DNA from: Gordonia hankookensis
GTDB lineage: Bacteria > Actinomycetota > Actinomycetes > Mycobacteriales > Mycobacteriaceae
Length of the DNA: 64,000 nucleotides
Direction: 5' to 3'
NCBI RefSeq assembly: GCF_014673215.1
Contig: NZ_JACWMS010000001.1
Coordinates: 992,001 to 1,056,000 of the forward strand
The translations under genes and the position numbers were made by a program. The stretch's first letter is position 1, and the number at the start of each line of letters is the position of its first letter. Below the pieces are notes generated by a model that did not search any database, had not been told where the DNA came from, and saw only the letters and a program-made list of their open reading frames with translations. Positions 36,625-45,468 of the stretch are shown here, piece by piece.

Positions 36625-38063
36625 GTCTTGTTGGTGATCACCGGCCGCAGGGCACCGAAATCACGGTGGCTCCACGCTCCTTGCCACAACCCGGCGCCAT
36701 AGGCGAGATCGTCGAGACGCCGGAAAAGGGTATAGGCGACCGGACCGAGTGCCGGTCCGGCTTCGGGCTCGGCCACCACCTGCCGGACCCACGAGACCAT
36801 GCCCTCCGCGATCGCGACCTCCACCGCGAGTCGACGGAACCGCGCGGACACGATCGCGAGGATCACCGCCACCGGCCAGTAATGGCGGCAGATGGCCCCC
36901 GCCGCTTGCAAGAGCCCGAACCCGACCGCTCGTCCGGTCATCTGTGTCGCGACGATCGGCGCATCGGGCAGCTCGCCGAGCCGCCGTCGAAGGCGCATAC
37001 CGATCTGCCCGAGGATGATCATGGCGATCGCCAGGCCGATCTTCGTCCGGGTCATCAGCGCGACCACCGCGGCGGCCATCGGCACCGACATCACGACCGG
37101 GGCGGCGAATCCGCCGTGCCGGTCCGCGAGGTAGGACGCGCCGGTTCCGTAGTACCGACGACGGTCGAGCACCGACCGCATCCCGGTCCGGTGGTCGTGG
37201 CACACCTGGGAGACCGGATCGTAGCGGACCCGCCAGCCCGCCTTGTGCGTCCGCCAGCAGAGATCGACGTCCTCGGCGACCCGCATGGACTCGTCGAAGG
37301 ACTGAAAAGCACTGCGCCGCACCAACATTGCAGCACTGGGCACATACGGGACACGGCTGCCCGGAACCACGGAGCACTCGTCGGGCCCCATGTCGAGCGA
37401 CGAATATCCGTTCTCGTAGCGCTCGGACAGCGAGACATCGCAGTCGTCACGACTCAGCCCCACGATCCGGGGTGCCACGATCGCGACCGCCGGATCCGAG
37501 AAATGCCCCAGCAGCATGGTCAGCCAGTCCGCGGGAGGCACCACGTCCGAGTCGAGGAAGGCGACGAAATCCGTCGTCGCCGCCGCCGCCCCCGCGTTGC
37601 GGGCGGCCGAGGGGCCGCGATTCTCGTCGAAACGGATCAGCGTGACGTCCCGGCCGCATGCCCGCAGCGGTACGTCGGAGCCGTCGTCGACGACGATCAC
37701 CTTCGCACCGGAGACGGCCTGCAGCAGGCGATCGACCCCCGACTGGTTGCCGCGCACCGGCACCACGACCGTGACGTTCTCGGGTCGCGGCCCGAACATG
37801 GGGCGGGGGTTGGCAATTCCGCTGTCGAGCAGTCGACGCGCAAGACTCCGGGTCGCCGCGTCGACAACCTCGATGCGGCCGTCGGCCGATGTCATCCCCA
37901 GCGCGGCGTCGGTCAGGCGGAGCATCCGGGTGGGCGATCCGCCGACGAGATAGCGGAGATCCTTGTGCGGCGCGCACCGCATGTCGATCTGGACCTGGAA
38001 ACCGTCCGGCAGACTGTGCTCGACGGCAGAGGTCGGCGGCAGTTCCTTCTCCACCGCGGTCAT
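36621..38063 (-). CDS. mftF: Mycofactocin glycosyltransferase MftF
   Basis: A 480-residue membrane-anchored GT2 glycosyltransferase that adds beta-1,4-glucose units to premycofactocin. The GT-A core is visible: VTVVVPVRGNQSGVDRLL, VIVVDDGSD, RNAGAAAATTDFVAFLDSDVVP (DSD metal site) and MRVAEDVDLCWRTHKAGW. Hydrophobic segments near the C-terminus (VVMSVPMAAAVVALM; WPVAVILAIVSA) anchor it. The N-terminal 60 residues are the family extension. ATG 38063 overlaps the mftE stop; longer starts are not needed. Confidence 0.94.
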   Translation of the reverse strand: MTAVEKELPPTSAVEHSLPDGFQVQIDMRCAPHKDLRYLVGGSPTRMLRLTDAALGMTSADGRIEVVDAATRSLARRLLDSGIANPRPMFGPRPENVTVVVPVRGNQSGVDRLLQAVSGAKVIVVDDGSDVPLRACGRDVTLIRFDENRGPSAARNAGAAAATTDFVAFLDSDVVPPADWLTMLLGHFSDPAVAIVAPRIVGLSRDDCDVSLSERYENGYSSLDMGPDECSVVPGSRVPYVPSAAMLVRRSAFQSFDESMRVAEDVDLCWRTHKAGWRVRYDPVSQVCHDHRTGMRSVLDRRRYYGTGASYLADRHGGFAAPVVMSVPMAAAVVALMTRTKIGLAIAMIILGQIGMRLRRRLGELPDAPIVATQMTGRAVGFGLLQAAGAICRHYWPVAVILAIVSARFRRLAVEVAIAEGMVSWVRQVVAEPEAGPALGPVAYTLFRRLDDLAYGAGLWQGAWSHRDFGALRPVITNKT

Positions 38064-38809
38064 GCGAGTCGTCCCGACTCTGCGACCGACCACGATCCGA
38101 CGGCCGTGACCAGCGTGGTGACCAGCGCGTCGGTCACGCTCGCGCCGTGCTCCGCGCTCGCACCGGTCGGATCACCCAGCACGCCGTTGGTGCTCACCGC
38201 GGCGACACCGCCTGCGCGCATCGCGGGCAGCAACGCGGAAACGGGGGTGACGTTCCCGGCCTCGGCGAGCGAAAGGCTGACATCCTCCGGCGAAAAGTGC
38301 AGCAACACAGAGGTTTCGGTGATCCCGGCGTGTGCATCAGCGCCCGGGGTGGCACAGGGGAACCAGGCGGCGTCGCGACCTTCGTAGCGCAGGGTGTCCA
38401 CCGCGGCGGCCAGCGTCGGACCGTTGCCACCGTGTCCGTTGACGAAGACCAGACGGTCCGCCCAGCGGCAGGCGCTGCGTCCGTATTCCACCAGGAGGAG
38501 GTGCAGGGCCTCGTGTCCGACCGAGATGGTCCCCGGGAAGCCCTCGTGCTCACCGCTCGCGCCGTAGTTGATGCCGGGGGCGGCCACCACGAGCCGGGGC
38601 TCCTCCCCGTCGTCGGCGACTGCGCTGGGCCCATCCTCGGACAATCGTTCGGCGGCGCGGCAGGCGACGGTCGTCGCGATCCTGCTGTCGGTGTCGAGTG
38701 GGAGATGCGGACCGTGCTGCTCGGTGGCGCCCAGCGGGACCAGAAGGGTGACCGATCGATCCGACAGTTGAGGCCAGCACAACTGTCCCAGTGCGGCCCG
38801 ACGCTCCAT
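38060..38809 (-). CDS. mftE: Mycofactocin peptidase MftE (creatininase family)
   Basis: A 249-residue creatininase-fold metallopeptidase that trims the modified MftA peptide to release the C-terminal Val-Tyr-derived core. Metal ligands appear in GATEQHGPHLPLDTDSRIA and FVNGHGGNGPT. The ATG at 38809 (MERRAALGQL) was chosen; the frame stays open upstream, but those residues look unlike MftE and overlap the divergent promoter region. It is the first gene of a separate mftEFG operon, cut off from mftABCD by two unrelated genes on the opposite strand. Confidence 0.93.
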   Translation of the reverse strand: MERRAALGQLCWPQLSDRSVTLLVPLGATEQHGPHLPLDTDSRIATTVACRAAERLSEDGPSAVADDGEEPRLVVAAPGINYGASGEHEGFPGTISVGHEALHLLLVEYGRSACRWADRLVFVNGHGGNGPTLAAAVDTLRYEGRDAAWFPCATPGADAHAGITETSVLLHFSPEDVSLSLAEAGNVTPVSALLPAMRAGGVAAVSTNGVLGDPTGASAEHGASVTDALVTTLVTAVGSWSVAESGRLA

Positions 38810-38991
38810 TCGTTCAACTCTAGCGACGCGGTCGATGCGTGTTAACCGAGTCGGTGCAATTTGTTTGATTCGATTTCGATGATTCCCTGATTGCCCAGGC
38901 CCAGCTGTCCGAGCGATCGATCGGTTATGGGATGCTGGTCCGACAGACGTGAGACCCGACACATCGGGCGGGTACGGACCGGGAGGACATC

Positions 38992-40104
38992 ATGACGTCA
39001 ACGACGCCGCGCAGCAGCGGAAAGAGTGGGCCCCTCAGCGCAATCCGTGTGGTCGAGTTCGCGGGCATCGGACCCGGCCCACATGCGGCGATGCTGCTGG
39101 CCGACCTCGGGGCCGACGTGATTCGCGTGCAGCGACCGGGCTCGCTGCCTGCACCCGACCGCAACGCGGATGCGCTCCTGCGTGGCCGCCGGGTCGTCGA
39201 GGCGAACCTGAAGGATGCCGGCGACCGCGACACCATCCTGCGCCTGGTCTCCAAGGCCGACGTGGTGCTGGAGGGCTTCCGGCCTGGGGTGATGGAGCGA
39301 CTCGGCTTCGGACCCGACGATCTGTCGGCCATCAATCCGGGCCTGGTCTACGGGCGCATGACCGGCTGGGGCCAGGAGGGCCCGCGTGCCGACCGCGCCG
39401 GACACGACATCAACTACATCTCACTGACCGGAATGCTGCACGCCATCGGCCGGAAAGAGGACCGCCCCGTGCCGCCGCTCAATCTCGCAGGCGATTTCGG
39501 CGGCGGATCGATGTTCCTCGTCATGGGGGTCCTCGCCGCGCTCCTCGAACGGCAGACCTCGGGCAACGGACAGGTCGTCGACGCCGCCATGGTCGACGGT
39601 GCGTCGGTGCTCGGCCAGATGATGTGGGCCTTCCGCGGGACCGGACTCTGGAGCGACGCGCGCGGCGTGAACATGCTCGACACCGGCGCGCCGTACTACG
39701 AGGTCTACGAGACCTCCGATGGCAAGTACATGGCGGTCGGTGCGATCGAACCGCAGTTCTATGCCGAATTGCTGACCGGACTGGGACTGGCCGACGCCGA
39801 CCTGCCCGGCCAGAACGATATTGCCAACTGGCCCAAGCTCAAAGAGGTGTTCACCGATACCTTCCGGTCGCGGACCCGCGACGAGTGGACAAAGGTCTTC
39901 GAGGGTACGGACGCCTGCACATCACCGGTCCTCGACTTCGGCGAGGCGCCCGCCGATCCGCACATGGCGGCACGCGCCAACCTCGTCGAGATCGACGGCG
40001 TGATGCAGGCACAGGTCGCTCCCCGCTTCTCCCGTACGTCGCCGGAGACCCCGACGGGCCCGGTTCGCGAGGCAACCGACCCCGCCACCCTCTGGCAAGA
40101 CTGA
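38992..40104 (+). CDS. mcr: Alpha-methylacyl-CoA racemase (CoA-transferase family III)
   Basis: A 370-residue CaiB/BaiF-fold protein. The racemase catalytic pair is present: His138 in GHDINY and Asp168 in AGDFGGGS, 30 residues apart as in M. tuberculosis MCR (His126/Asp156). This makes it a racemase of 2-methylacyl-CoA esters rather than a CoA transferase. Such enzymes invert the C25 centre of sterol side chains and branched fatty acids before beta-oxidation. GGGAGG lies about 7 nt before the ATG. It is inserted, in opposite orientation, between the two halves of the mycofactocin locus, near KshB and other steroid-linked genes. Confidence 0.9.
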   Translation: MTSTTPRSSGKSGPLSAIRVVEFAGIGPGPHAAMLLADLGADVIRVQRPGSLPAPDRNADALLRGRRVVEANLKDAGDRDTILRLVSKADVVLEGFRPGVMERLGFGPDDLSAINPGLVYGRMTGWGQEGPRADRAGHDINYISLTGMLHAIGRKEDRPVPPLNLAGDFGGGSMFLVMGVLAALLERQTSGNGQVVDAAMVDGASVLGQMMWAFRGTGLWSDARGVNMLDTGAPYYEVYETSDGKYMAVGAIEPQFYAELLTGLGLADADLPGQNDIANWPKLKEVFTDTFRSRTRDEWTKVFEGTDACTSPVLDFGEAPADPHMAARANLVEIDGVMQAQVAPRFSRTSPETPTGPVREATDPATLWQD

Positions 40105-40141
40105 CCCCCACCCTCCCCCTCCCCTCCCACCAAACCCCCAT

Positions 40142-40214
40142 CGCAGCCGCGACGGTTTCCGTCAACCGCGCCGGGTAAATGGGGGCGCGGTTGACGGGAA
40201 CCGTCGCGGCTGCG
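40142..40214. repeat. Long hairpin element, copy 1 (left of the DUF559-like gene)
   Basis: Two 31-nt arms (40142-40172 and 40184-40214) pair with a single G-T wobble around the 11-nt loop GGGTAAATGGG. The outer 20 nt, CGCAGCCGCGACGGTTTCCG, recur exactly in copy 2 at 41268. The inner stem is TCAACCGCG with CGCGGTTGA. It lies 37 bp after the racemase stop, so it may also terminate that gene. Confidence 0.9.
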
Positions 40215-40326
40215 GTCTGGGCGCGGCGGTGGAGTGGGGTGTGGACAGTGTGGTGGGTGGTTCGGGGTTGTACACAGATGTCGGCGCGGGCGTCCGAACG
40301 AGGCATGACCGGCGGATCATCGCGGC

Positions 40327-41265
40327 ATGGACGAACACTACGACACCTCGTCGTCGGACATGTTCCGCAGGCGCGACGCGCTCAACGCCCGTGGTTCCGA
40401 CGACCGGCGACTGCGTCAGGAACTCGACGGCGGCACGTTGATCAAACCGTGGCGCGGCGTCTATCTTCCTGCGCCGGAATCGAGTTCCGCCGACGCCGCC
40501 TACCTGGCCCGGGTATTGGCCGCGTGTGAGGTCGCGGAGATCGACAAGGTGGTCAGCCATCAGTCCGCGGCCGCACTCCACGGCCTGCCCCTGCTGCACC
40601 CCGACCATTCCCGTGTGCACTTCACCGTGAACCGCGCCTCCGGTGGTCACCGCCGGGGACAAGTCCTCCACCCCGTACGACTCGCCTCCGACGACGTCGT
40701 ATCCCTCGACGGCCGTGCGGTCACCTCGCTTGCCCGCACCGCAGCCGACATCGCACGAACCGGGAACTTGGTCCAGGCCGTGTGTGTCTTCGATTCCGCA
40801 CTACGTGCGGGAGCAACAGTCGACGAACTCCACGACGTCGTGGCCCGTAACCGCGGTCGGATCGGCAACACCGTGGCGCGCGCGGCCCTGCCACACGCGA
40901 ACCCGAAGTCGGAATCCATCGCCGAATCATTCAGTCGGGCACTGATCGTCGGCTTCGCCGACGTCCCGACCCCCGTCGTGCAGCACGAGTTGTTCACACC
41001 CTCGGGGCTCTTCGTCGCCCGCGTGGACCTCTACTGGGAAGGAGATCGGATGGTCGGCGAGGTCGACGGCCGCGCCAAGTACACCGCCGATCTCGAGCCG
41101 GGAGAGCACCCCGGCGACCGGGTCTGGGATGAGAAGCGTCGCGAGGACGCCATCCGGGATCTCGACGAGACCGTGGTCCGATGGGGATGGCAGGAGTGCA
41201 TGCACCCCGAACGACTCCACGCACTCCTCCGCCGCGGCCTCGAGCGCGCCCGCAAACGCCGCTGA
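40327..41265 (+). CDS. AbiEi-like/DUF559 endonuclease-fold protein
   Basis: A 312-residue protein of a group common in actinobacteria. The N-terminal half resembles the AbiEi antitoxin-type winged helix (MFRRRDALNARGSDDRRLRQ; WRGVYLPA) and the middle has SHQSAAALHGLPLLH. The C-terminal third resembles very-short-patch or DUF559-type nuclease folds: RVDLYWEGDRMVGEVDGRAKY with candidate D...E-x-D...K metal positions, then WDEKRREDAIRDLDETVVRWGW. No toxin partner is adjacent. It is bracketed by two copies of the same long hairpin (40142-40214 and 41268-41340), the second only 2 bp after its stop. Role unknown; link to the hairpins is inference. Confidence 0.75.
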   Translation: MDEHYDTSSSDMFRRRDALNARGSDDRRLRQELDGGTLIKPWRGVYLPAPESSSADAAYLARVLAACEVAEIDKVVSHQSAAALHGLPLLHPDHSRVHFTVNRASGGHRRGQVLHPVRLASDDVVSLDGRAVTSLARTAADIARTGNLVQAVCVFDSALRAGATVDELHDVVARNRGRIGNTVARAALPHANPKSESIAESFSRALIVGFADVPTPVVQHELFTPSGLFVARVDLYWEGDRMVGEVDGRAKYTADLEPGEHPGDRVWDEKRREDAIRDLDETVVRWGWQECMHPERLHALLRRGLERARKRR

Positions 41266-41267
41266 AC

Positions 41268-41340
41268 CGCAGCCGCGACGGTTTCCGGCATCCGCGACGG
41301 GTAATCGGGGGCGCGGATGCCGGGAACCGTCGCGGCTGCG
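41268..41340. repeat. Long hairpin element, copy 2 (right of the DUF559-like gene)
   Basis: Arms 41268-41298 and 41310-41340 enclose the loop GGGTAATCGGG. The outer 20 nt are identical to copy 1. The inner stem is GCATCCGCG with CGCGGATGC, so two base pairs differ from copy 1 and both are compensated, with one uncompensated mismatch next to the loop. It lies between convergent genes, where it could also act as a bidirectional terminator. Confidence 0.9.
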
Positions 41341-41353
41341 GAGGAAGAAGAGC

Positions 41354-42166
41354 TCAGACTTTGGAGTTGCCCATGTCGATCTGGAACTCCGCCCCGGTGA
41401 TCGCCTTGGCGCCGTCCGAGGACAGATACAGCACGGCGTCGGAGATCTCGTCCAACGACGCCACCGGGTGGTAGTCGAGCACAGAGGTCAGATGTGGTGT
41501 CACCCAAGGCATGCCGAAGATCCGGTGGGCCTCGGTGTCGGCGACCCCCATCGGGGTGTCGACCGCGTAGGGGTGGACGCTGTTGACGCGGATCCGGTAA
41601 TGCCCGAGTTCCTTGGCCGCCGTCTGGGTGAGACCACGCAGTCCGAACTTCGAGGCCGAGTACGACGCCTGCATCGGCATGGCCTTCAGCCCGGCCACGG
41701 AACTGATCACGACGATGGATCCGCCATTGCCTGCCTCGAGCATCGCGGGGATGGTCGCCTTGAGGGTCTTCCACGTGCCGACCAGGTTGACGTCGACGAC
41801 GTCGGTGAACTGCTCCTCGGAGAGTTCCCACACCTTGCCCCACGTGAGGATGCCTGCGTTGGCGATCACGTGGTCGAGACCGCCGAACTGCTCGACCCCG
41901 TCGGCGACGAGTTCTTGCTGGAACGCGAGGTCGCGTGTATCACCCTGGCGGGCAAGAATCTTACCCCCGGCCTCCTCGACGAGCCGGATCGTCTCGGCGA
42001 AGTCGCCGGTGGTCGCCGACGGATAGGTGGCGTGCTCGGCGACCGGGCCGGCGATGTCGAGACCGATGATCGCCGCGCCCTCGCGTGCGAATCGCAGGGC
42101 ATGATTCCGGCCCTGCCCACGTGCGATACCGGTGATGTAGACGACCTTGCCGTCGAATTGGCCCAT
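41354..42166 (-). CDS. Mycofactocin-coupled SDR family oxidoreductase
   Basis: A 270-residue short-chain dehydrogenase. It has a nucleotide motif TGIARGQGR and the catalytic S...YSASK (SVAGL...YSASKFGL). The long insertion after IIGLDIAG (AEHATYPSATTGDFAETI) is the mark of the mycofactocin-coupled subfamily, in which NAD is bound too tightly to exchange and mycofactocin takes the electrons. ATG 42166 has GAGG 9 nt upstream. A KstR-like operator at 42280-42293 lies 114 bp upstream, separating this gene from mftD and suggesting a sterol or steroid alcohol as substrate. Confidence 0.9.
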   Translation of the reverse strand: MGQFDGKVVYITGIARGQGRNHALRFAREGAAIIGLDIAGPVAEHATYPSATTGDFAETIRLVEEAGGKILARQGDTRDLAFQQELVADGVEQFGGLDHVIANAGILTWGKVWELSEEQFTDVVDVNLVGTWKTLKATIPAMLEAGNGGSIVVISSVAGLKAMPMQASYSASKFGLRGLTQTAAKELGHYRIRVNSVHPYAVDTPMGVADTEAHRIFGMPWVTPHLTSVLDYHPVASLDEISDAVLYLSSDGAKAITGAEFQIDMGNSKV

Positions 42167-42279
42167 TCGCCGAGTCCTCATTCTCTCGTTCTGGTCACCG
42201 GTGGCGATGGCCCCGTCTCCGCACCCCTGGCACCGGAGAAACGCGAACACCCGCCACGGGTGAACTGTGTCGCAAAAAC

Positions 42280-42293
42280 TGTAACACGTTCTA
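42280..42293. promoter_or_regulatory. KstR-like operator upstream of the mycofactocin-coupled SDR
   Basis: TGTAACACGTTCTA matches the published KstR consensus TNNAACNNGTTNNA at all fixed positions. It sits in the 160 bp gap between mftD and the SDR. KstR represses cholesterol-catabolic genes in mycobacteria and rhodococci. No kstR gene is in the window. Confidence 0.65.
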
Positions 42294-42325
42294 CTTTGTG
42301 GCGGGCGTTCGCGAGACCCGAGAGA

Positions 42326-43522
42326 TCAGTTGTCGCCGAAGGTGCGTTCGAAACCCTCCGGGATGATCAGGTCGTTCCGGGACAGTTCGTGAACACTCTT
42401 GTGTCCCAGCCCCATGACCACCCCGTCGAGACCCATGCGCAGCAGGTCGAGGACGTTCTCGACACCGGCCTGACCGTTCGCCGCCAGGCCCCAGAGGTAG
42501 GCGCGGCCGACCATGACCGCCCGGGCGCCCAGGGCCAGGGCCTTGGCCACGTCGCTGCCCCGGCGGACGCCGCCGTCGAGCAGGACATCGACCTGATCGC
42601 CCACCTGATCCGCGATCGGACCGAGGAGCCGGATCGTGGCCGGCGTGCCGTCCAGGTTGTTGCCACCGTGATTCGAGACGGAGATCGCCGACGCACCGAT
42701 GTCGACAGCACGCTTGGCATCATCGAGTCGGGTGATGCCCTTGACCATGAAGGGCCCGTCCCACTGCTCGCGCAGCCATTGCAGGTCTTCCCAGGTGGGC
42801 GGCGGAGTGTTCATCCACTGGCCGTAGGCGCCGAAGAACGTCGGCCCCTGCTCCCCCTTGGGCGTCAGGTTGGGCGCCGTGAGGTCGGGGATCTCGATCT
42901 TGCCACCGCGGACCCAGTCGAGCGCGTAGCGAGGTTTGACCGCGATCTCCGGTGCCAGTTTCAACAGCGCCTGGAAGTCGACCTTCTCCGGGATGTCCGG
43001 GCTGCCCCAGTCGCGACCGATGTTGAACACCCAGTCGGTGGTGACGATGAGACCCTGGGCGCCCGCCTCCTTGGCTCGCTGTGCGCGAGCGAGGATGTCG
43101 TCACGTGTGCCCAGCCAGTAGATCTGGAAGAAGACCTTGTCGTTGACGGCGGTGACCTCTTCCACCGGATGCGATGCGAAGCTCGACAGCCCCATGGCCG
43201 TCCCCCGCGCGGCTGCCGCCCTGGCAACCGCGACCTCGCCGTCGGGGTCGACGGCCTGCACACCGGTCGGCGAGATCATCACCGGGAACGAGAGCTCCTG
43301 GCCCATCACCGTGGTGGACAGCTCGCGATCGGGCTGTGCGCCGACCACGTGCGGCGCGAAGCCGAGTTCGGAGAACGCATTGACGTTGTCGCTCAGCGTG
43401 ATACCGGCCTGTGTACCGGCGACGAGGGACGAGTACACCGACTTCGGCAGCCGCTTCTTCGCACGACGCTGCGCCTCGTGAACGGTTTCGAACCACGGGT
43501 TGCGGGCCCAGGGATTGGCCAT
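42326..43522 (-). CDS. mftD: Mycofactocin FMN-dependent deaminase MftD
   Basis: A 398-residue FMN alpha-hydroxyacid-oxidase-like TIM barrel. Signs are PVMISPTGVQAVDPDGEVA, MVKGITRLDDAKRAVDIGASAISVSNHGGNNLDGTPA (read in parts) and DVLLDGGVRRGSDVAKALALGARAVMVGRAY for phosphate and FMN binding. MftD oxidatively deaminates the AHDP intermediate to premycofactocin, creating the redox-active dicarbonyl. The ATG has AGGAAAG about 6 nt upstream. It is the last gene of the mftABCD run; 79 bp separate it from mftC. Confidence 0.96.
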   Translation of the reverse strand: MANPWARNPWFETVHEAQRRAKKRLPKSVYSSLVAGTQAGITLSDNVNAFSELGFAPHVVGAQPDRELSTTVMGQELSFPVMISPTGVQAVDPDGEVAVARAAAARGTAMGLSSFASHPVEEVTAVNDKVFFQIYWLGTRDDILARAQRAKEAGAQGLIVTTDWVFNIGRDWGSPDIPEKVDFQALLKLAPEIAVKPRYALDWVRGGKIEIPDLTAPNLTPKGEQGPTFFGAYGQWMNTPPPTWEDLQWLREQWDGPFMVKGITRLDDAKRAVDIGASAISVSNHGGNNLDGTPATIRLLGPIADQVGDQVDVLLDGGVRRGSDVAKALALGARAVMVGRAYLWGLAANGQAGVENVLDLLRMGLDGVVMGLGHKSVHELSRNDLIIPEGFERTFGDN

Positions 43523-43601
43523 TGTCTTTCCTACCTACTTCATTGTGTGATGGCAGCACGGATCACCCGATGGGTCGGGCATCTCGTCGCTACGGGGTGG
43601 G

Positions 43602-44879
43602 TCAGAGCGTGAAGCCCGCGAGCGGGTTCTCGTCACAGCTCTTCGACGGCGGGGCACCGACCGGCAACAGGTCGCCATCGGCCTGACGGGTCATCAGAGT
43701 CAACGGCGTGCCACGTGAATGATCTTTGTTCGCAGTCGGTTTGGAGCGCTCGCCGGCCAGCAACTGCTCGCCGTAGCCCTGCACGCACTCCGGGTCGGGC
43801 CCGGCCAGGGGCAGGCCGGTGAAGAATTTCGCGGCCATGCACCCGCCGCGGCACGCATCGAAGTGGGCGCACTTCGTGCAGGCTCCCGCGTTCTGCGGTT
43901 CGCGCAGTTCGGTGAACAGATCCGAGTGCTGCCAGATCTGCTGGAAGCCGCCGTCGGCGAGGATGTTGCCGGCGAGGAAGTTCTCGTGGATCGCGAACGG
44001 GCAGGCATACACATCGCCGACCGGATCGATGAGGCACACCACGCGTCCGGCACCACACAGGTTCAGCCCCGGGAGTGCACCACCACCGTCGGTCCCGCCG
44101 AACGCGGAGAGATGGAAGAACGAGTCACCGGTCAGCACCCCGTCCCCGTGCGCGACAAGCCAGTTGTAGAGCTCACGCTGCTGTTCGGGCAGCGGGTGCA
44201 GATCGTCCCACACATCGGCTCCGCGACCCGACGGACGCAGGCGGGTGATGCGCAGCGTCGCGTTGTACCGGTCGGCCAGCGCCTTGAACTCGTCGAGCTG
44301 TTCGACGTTCTGCCGCGTCATCACGACGCTGATCTTCGCGTCGGCGAAACCCGCCTCGTGCAGGTTCTCCAGGGCGCGCACCGCCATGTCGAAGGAACCC
44401 GGGCCACGGACCGCGTCGTTGACCTCCGCGGTGGCACCGTCCAGCGAGATCTGTACGTCGACGTAATCCGAGGCGGCCAGGCGCTCCGCGACTGCCTTGT
44501 CGATGCGTAATCCGTTGGTGGAGAACTTCACCCCGACCTGGTGGCTGGTCGCGTAGTCGACCAGCTCCCAGAAGTCGGGCCGAACGGTCGGTTCGCCGCC
44601 ACCGATGTTGACGTAGAAGACCTGCATGCGCTGCAGCTCGTCGATGATCGCCTTGCACTGTTCGGTGGAGAGCTCGCGCGGGTCGCGCTTACCCGACGAC
44701 GACAGGCAGTGCACGCACGCGAGGTTGCACGCGTAGGTCAGCTCCCAGGTCAGACAGATCGGGGCGTCGAGGCCCTTCTCGAACTGGTCGACCAGCCGTC
44801 CCACCTTGGGAGTCTTCGGGACAGGCGGCGCAGATGCGGCGAGATCCGTTGCGGTGGGCGGAAGTTCCAATGTGGTCAT
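43602..44879 (-). CDS. mftC: Mycofactocin radical SAM maturase MftC
   Basis: A 425-residue radical SAM/SPASM enzyme. The CxxxCxxC cluster motif is CNLACVHC (Cys51, 55, 58), GGGEPT follows and the SPASM cysteines include CTKCAHFDACRGGC. MftC decarboxylates the C-terminal Tyr of MftA and then links it to the preceding Val. The tail after residue ~370 (GTPLTLMTRQADGDLLPVGAPPSKSCDENPL) is longer than the domains require, as in other MftC proteins. It lies between mftB and mftD. Confidence 0.97.
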   Translation of the reverse strand: MTTLELPPTATDLAASAPPVPKTPKVGRLVDQFEKGLDAPICLTWELTYACNLACVHCLSSSGKRDPRELSTEQCKAIIDELQRMQVFYVNIGGGEPTVRPDFWELVDYATSHQVGVKFSTNGLRIDKAVAERLAASDYVDVQISLDGATAEVNDAVRGPGSFDMAVRALENLHEAGFADAKISVVMTRQNVEQLDEFKALADRYNATLRITRLRPSGRGADVWDDLHPLPEQQRELYNWLVAHGDGVLTGDSFFHLSAFGGTDGGGALPGLNLCGAGRVVCLIDPVGDVYACPFAIHENFLAGNILADGGFQQIWQHSDLFTELREPQNAGACTKCAHFDACRGGCMAAKFFTGLPLAGPDPECVQGYGEQLLAGERSKPTANKDHSRGTPLTLMTRQADGDLLPVGAPPSKSCDENPLAGFTL

Positions 44880-44921
44880 CGGGCGTGACTCCTCAGGGCT
44901 GGACGAGGCGAGGGACAGTAC

Positions 44922-45263
44922 TCAGGCGGCGCGGGGGACGATCATGCCCGAATCGGCGAGCGCGCCGAGCGCCTGCACGTAGAGCGCACGATCGGCTTCG
45001 CCGATGCCTGCGGCGGCCAACGCGTCCGAGGCAGTGGCGTGGTCGCCGAGTGAGGACACGATGTCCACGACTGTCAGGTTCTTCAGGAAGGACAGCTTGC
45101 GGGTGCCGAAATGGTAGAGCAGCGCGCCGAACGGCTCGGGCCGCAGAGCGACCTTGGGATTGAGCGTCCATGCCCCACCGGAATCGAATTGCGGTGCCGG
45201 GCCGGTGCCGGCGGACGCGTCGAGGCGGCCGCCGGACACCGGTGCGGATGTCGGGGTCGACAT
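44922..45263 (-). CDS. mftB: Mycofactocin precursor-recognition protein MftB
   Basis: A 113-residue PqqD-like RiPP recognition element (RRE) that binds the MftA leader and presents it to MftC. The core reads WTLNPKVALRPEPFGALLYHFGTRKLSFLKNLTVVDIVSSL (read in parts), ending with the helix ALGALADSGMIVPR. The ATG at 45263 shares one base with the mftA stop (TGATG), so precursor and recognition protein are translationally coupled. The ~20-residue N-terminus is low complexity. Confidence 0.95.
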   Translation of the reverse strand: MSTPTSAPVSGGRLDASAGTGPAPQFDSGGAWTLNPKVALRPEPFGALLYHFGTRKLSFLKNLTVVDIVSSLGDHATASDALAAAGIGEADRALYVQALGALADSGMIVPRAA

Positions 45264-45358
45264 CAGTAGACCCCGCACATCCCGTCGATCGACACCTCTT
45301 CGACGAGGGACTCGCCCACGAGCTCGGTGTCCTGCGTCGTGGCTGACTGATCGGCCAT
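45263..45358 (-). CDS. mftA: Mycofactocin precursor peptide MftA
   Basis: A 31-residue ribosomally made precursor beginning [20 protein letters not shown] and ending in the invariant IDGMCGVY; the terminal Val-Tyr becomes the cofactor. It is easily missed because of its size. The ribosome binding site GGAGG is about 8 nt upstream of the ATG. It overlaps mftB by one base and is divergent from mftR, with a palindrome at 45388-45403 between them. Confidence 0.97.
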   Translation of the reverse strand: MADQSATTQDTELVGESLVEEVSIDGMCGVY

Positions 45359-45387
45359 GATCCAACCTCCAATTTTTGCCGGTAGTG

Positions 45388-45403
45388 ATGCGGATCACCG
45401 CAT
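45388..45403. promoter_or_regulatory. Candidate MftR operator
   Basis: ATGCGGATCACCGCAT is a perfect 6-4-6 palindrome between divergent mftA and mftR. On the plus strand it lies just before a consensus -10 TATAAT (45406-45411). This is where a TetR-type autorepressor of both genes would bind. Confidence 0.7.
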
Positions 45404-45468
45404 ACTATAATGGCACTCGGTGCAGAAAAACACCCCCGCGCCAAAACTGACCGGACGGACAGGTGACG

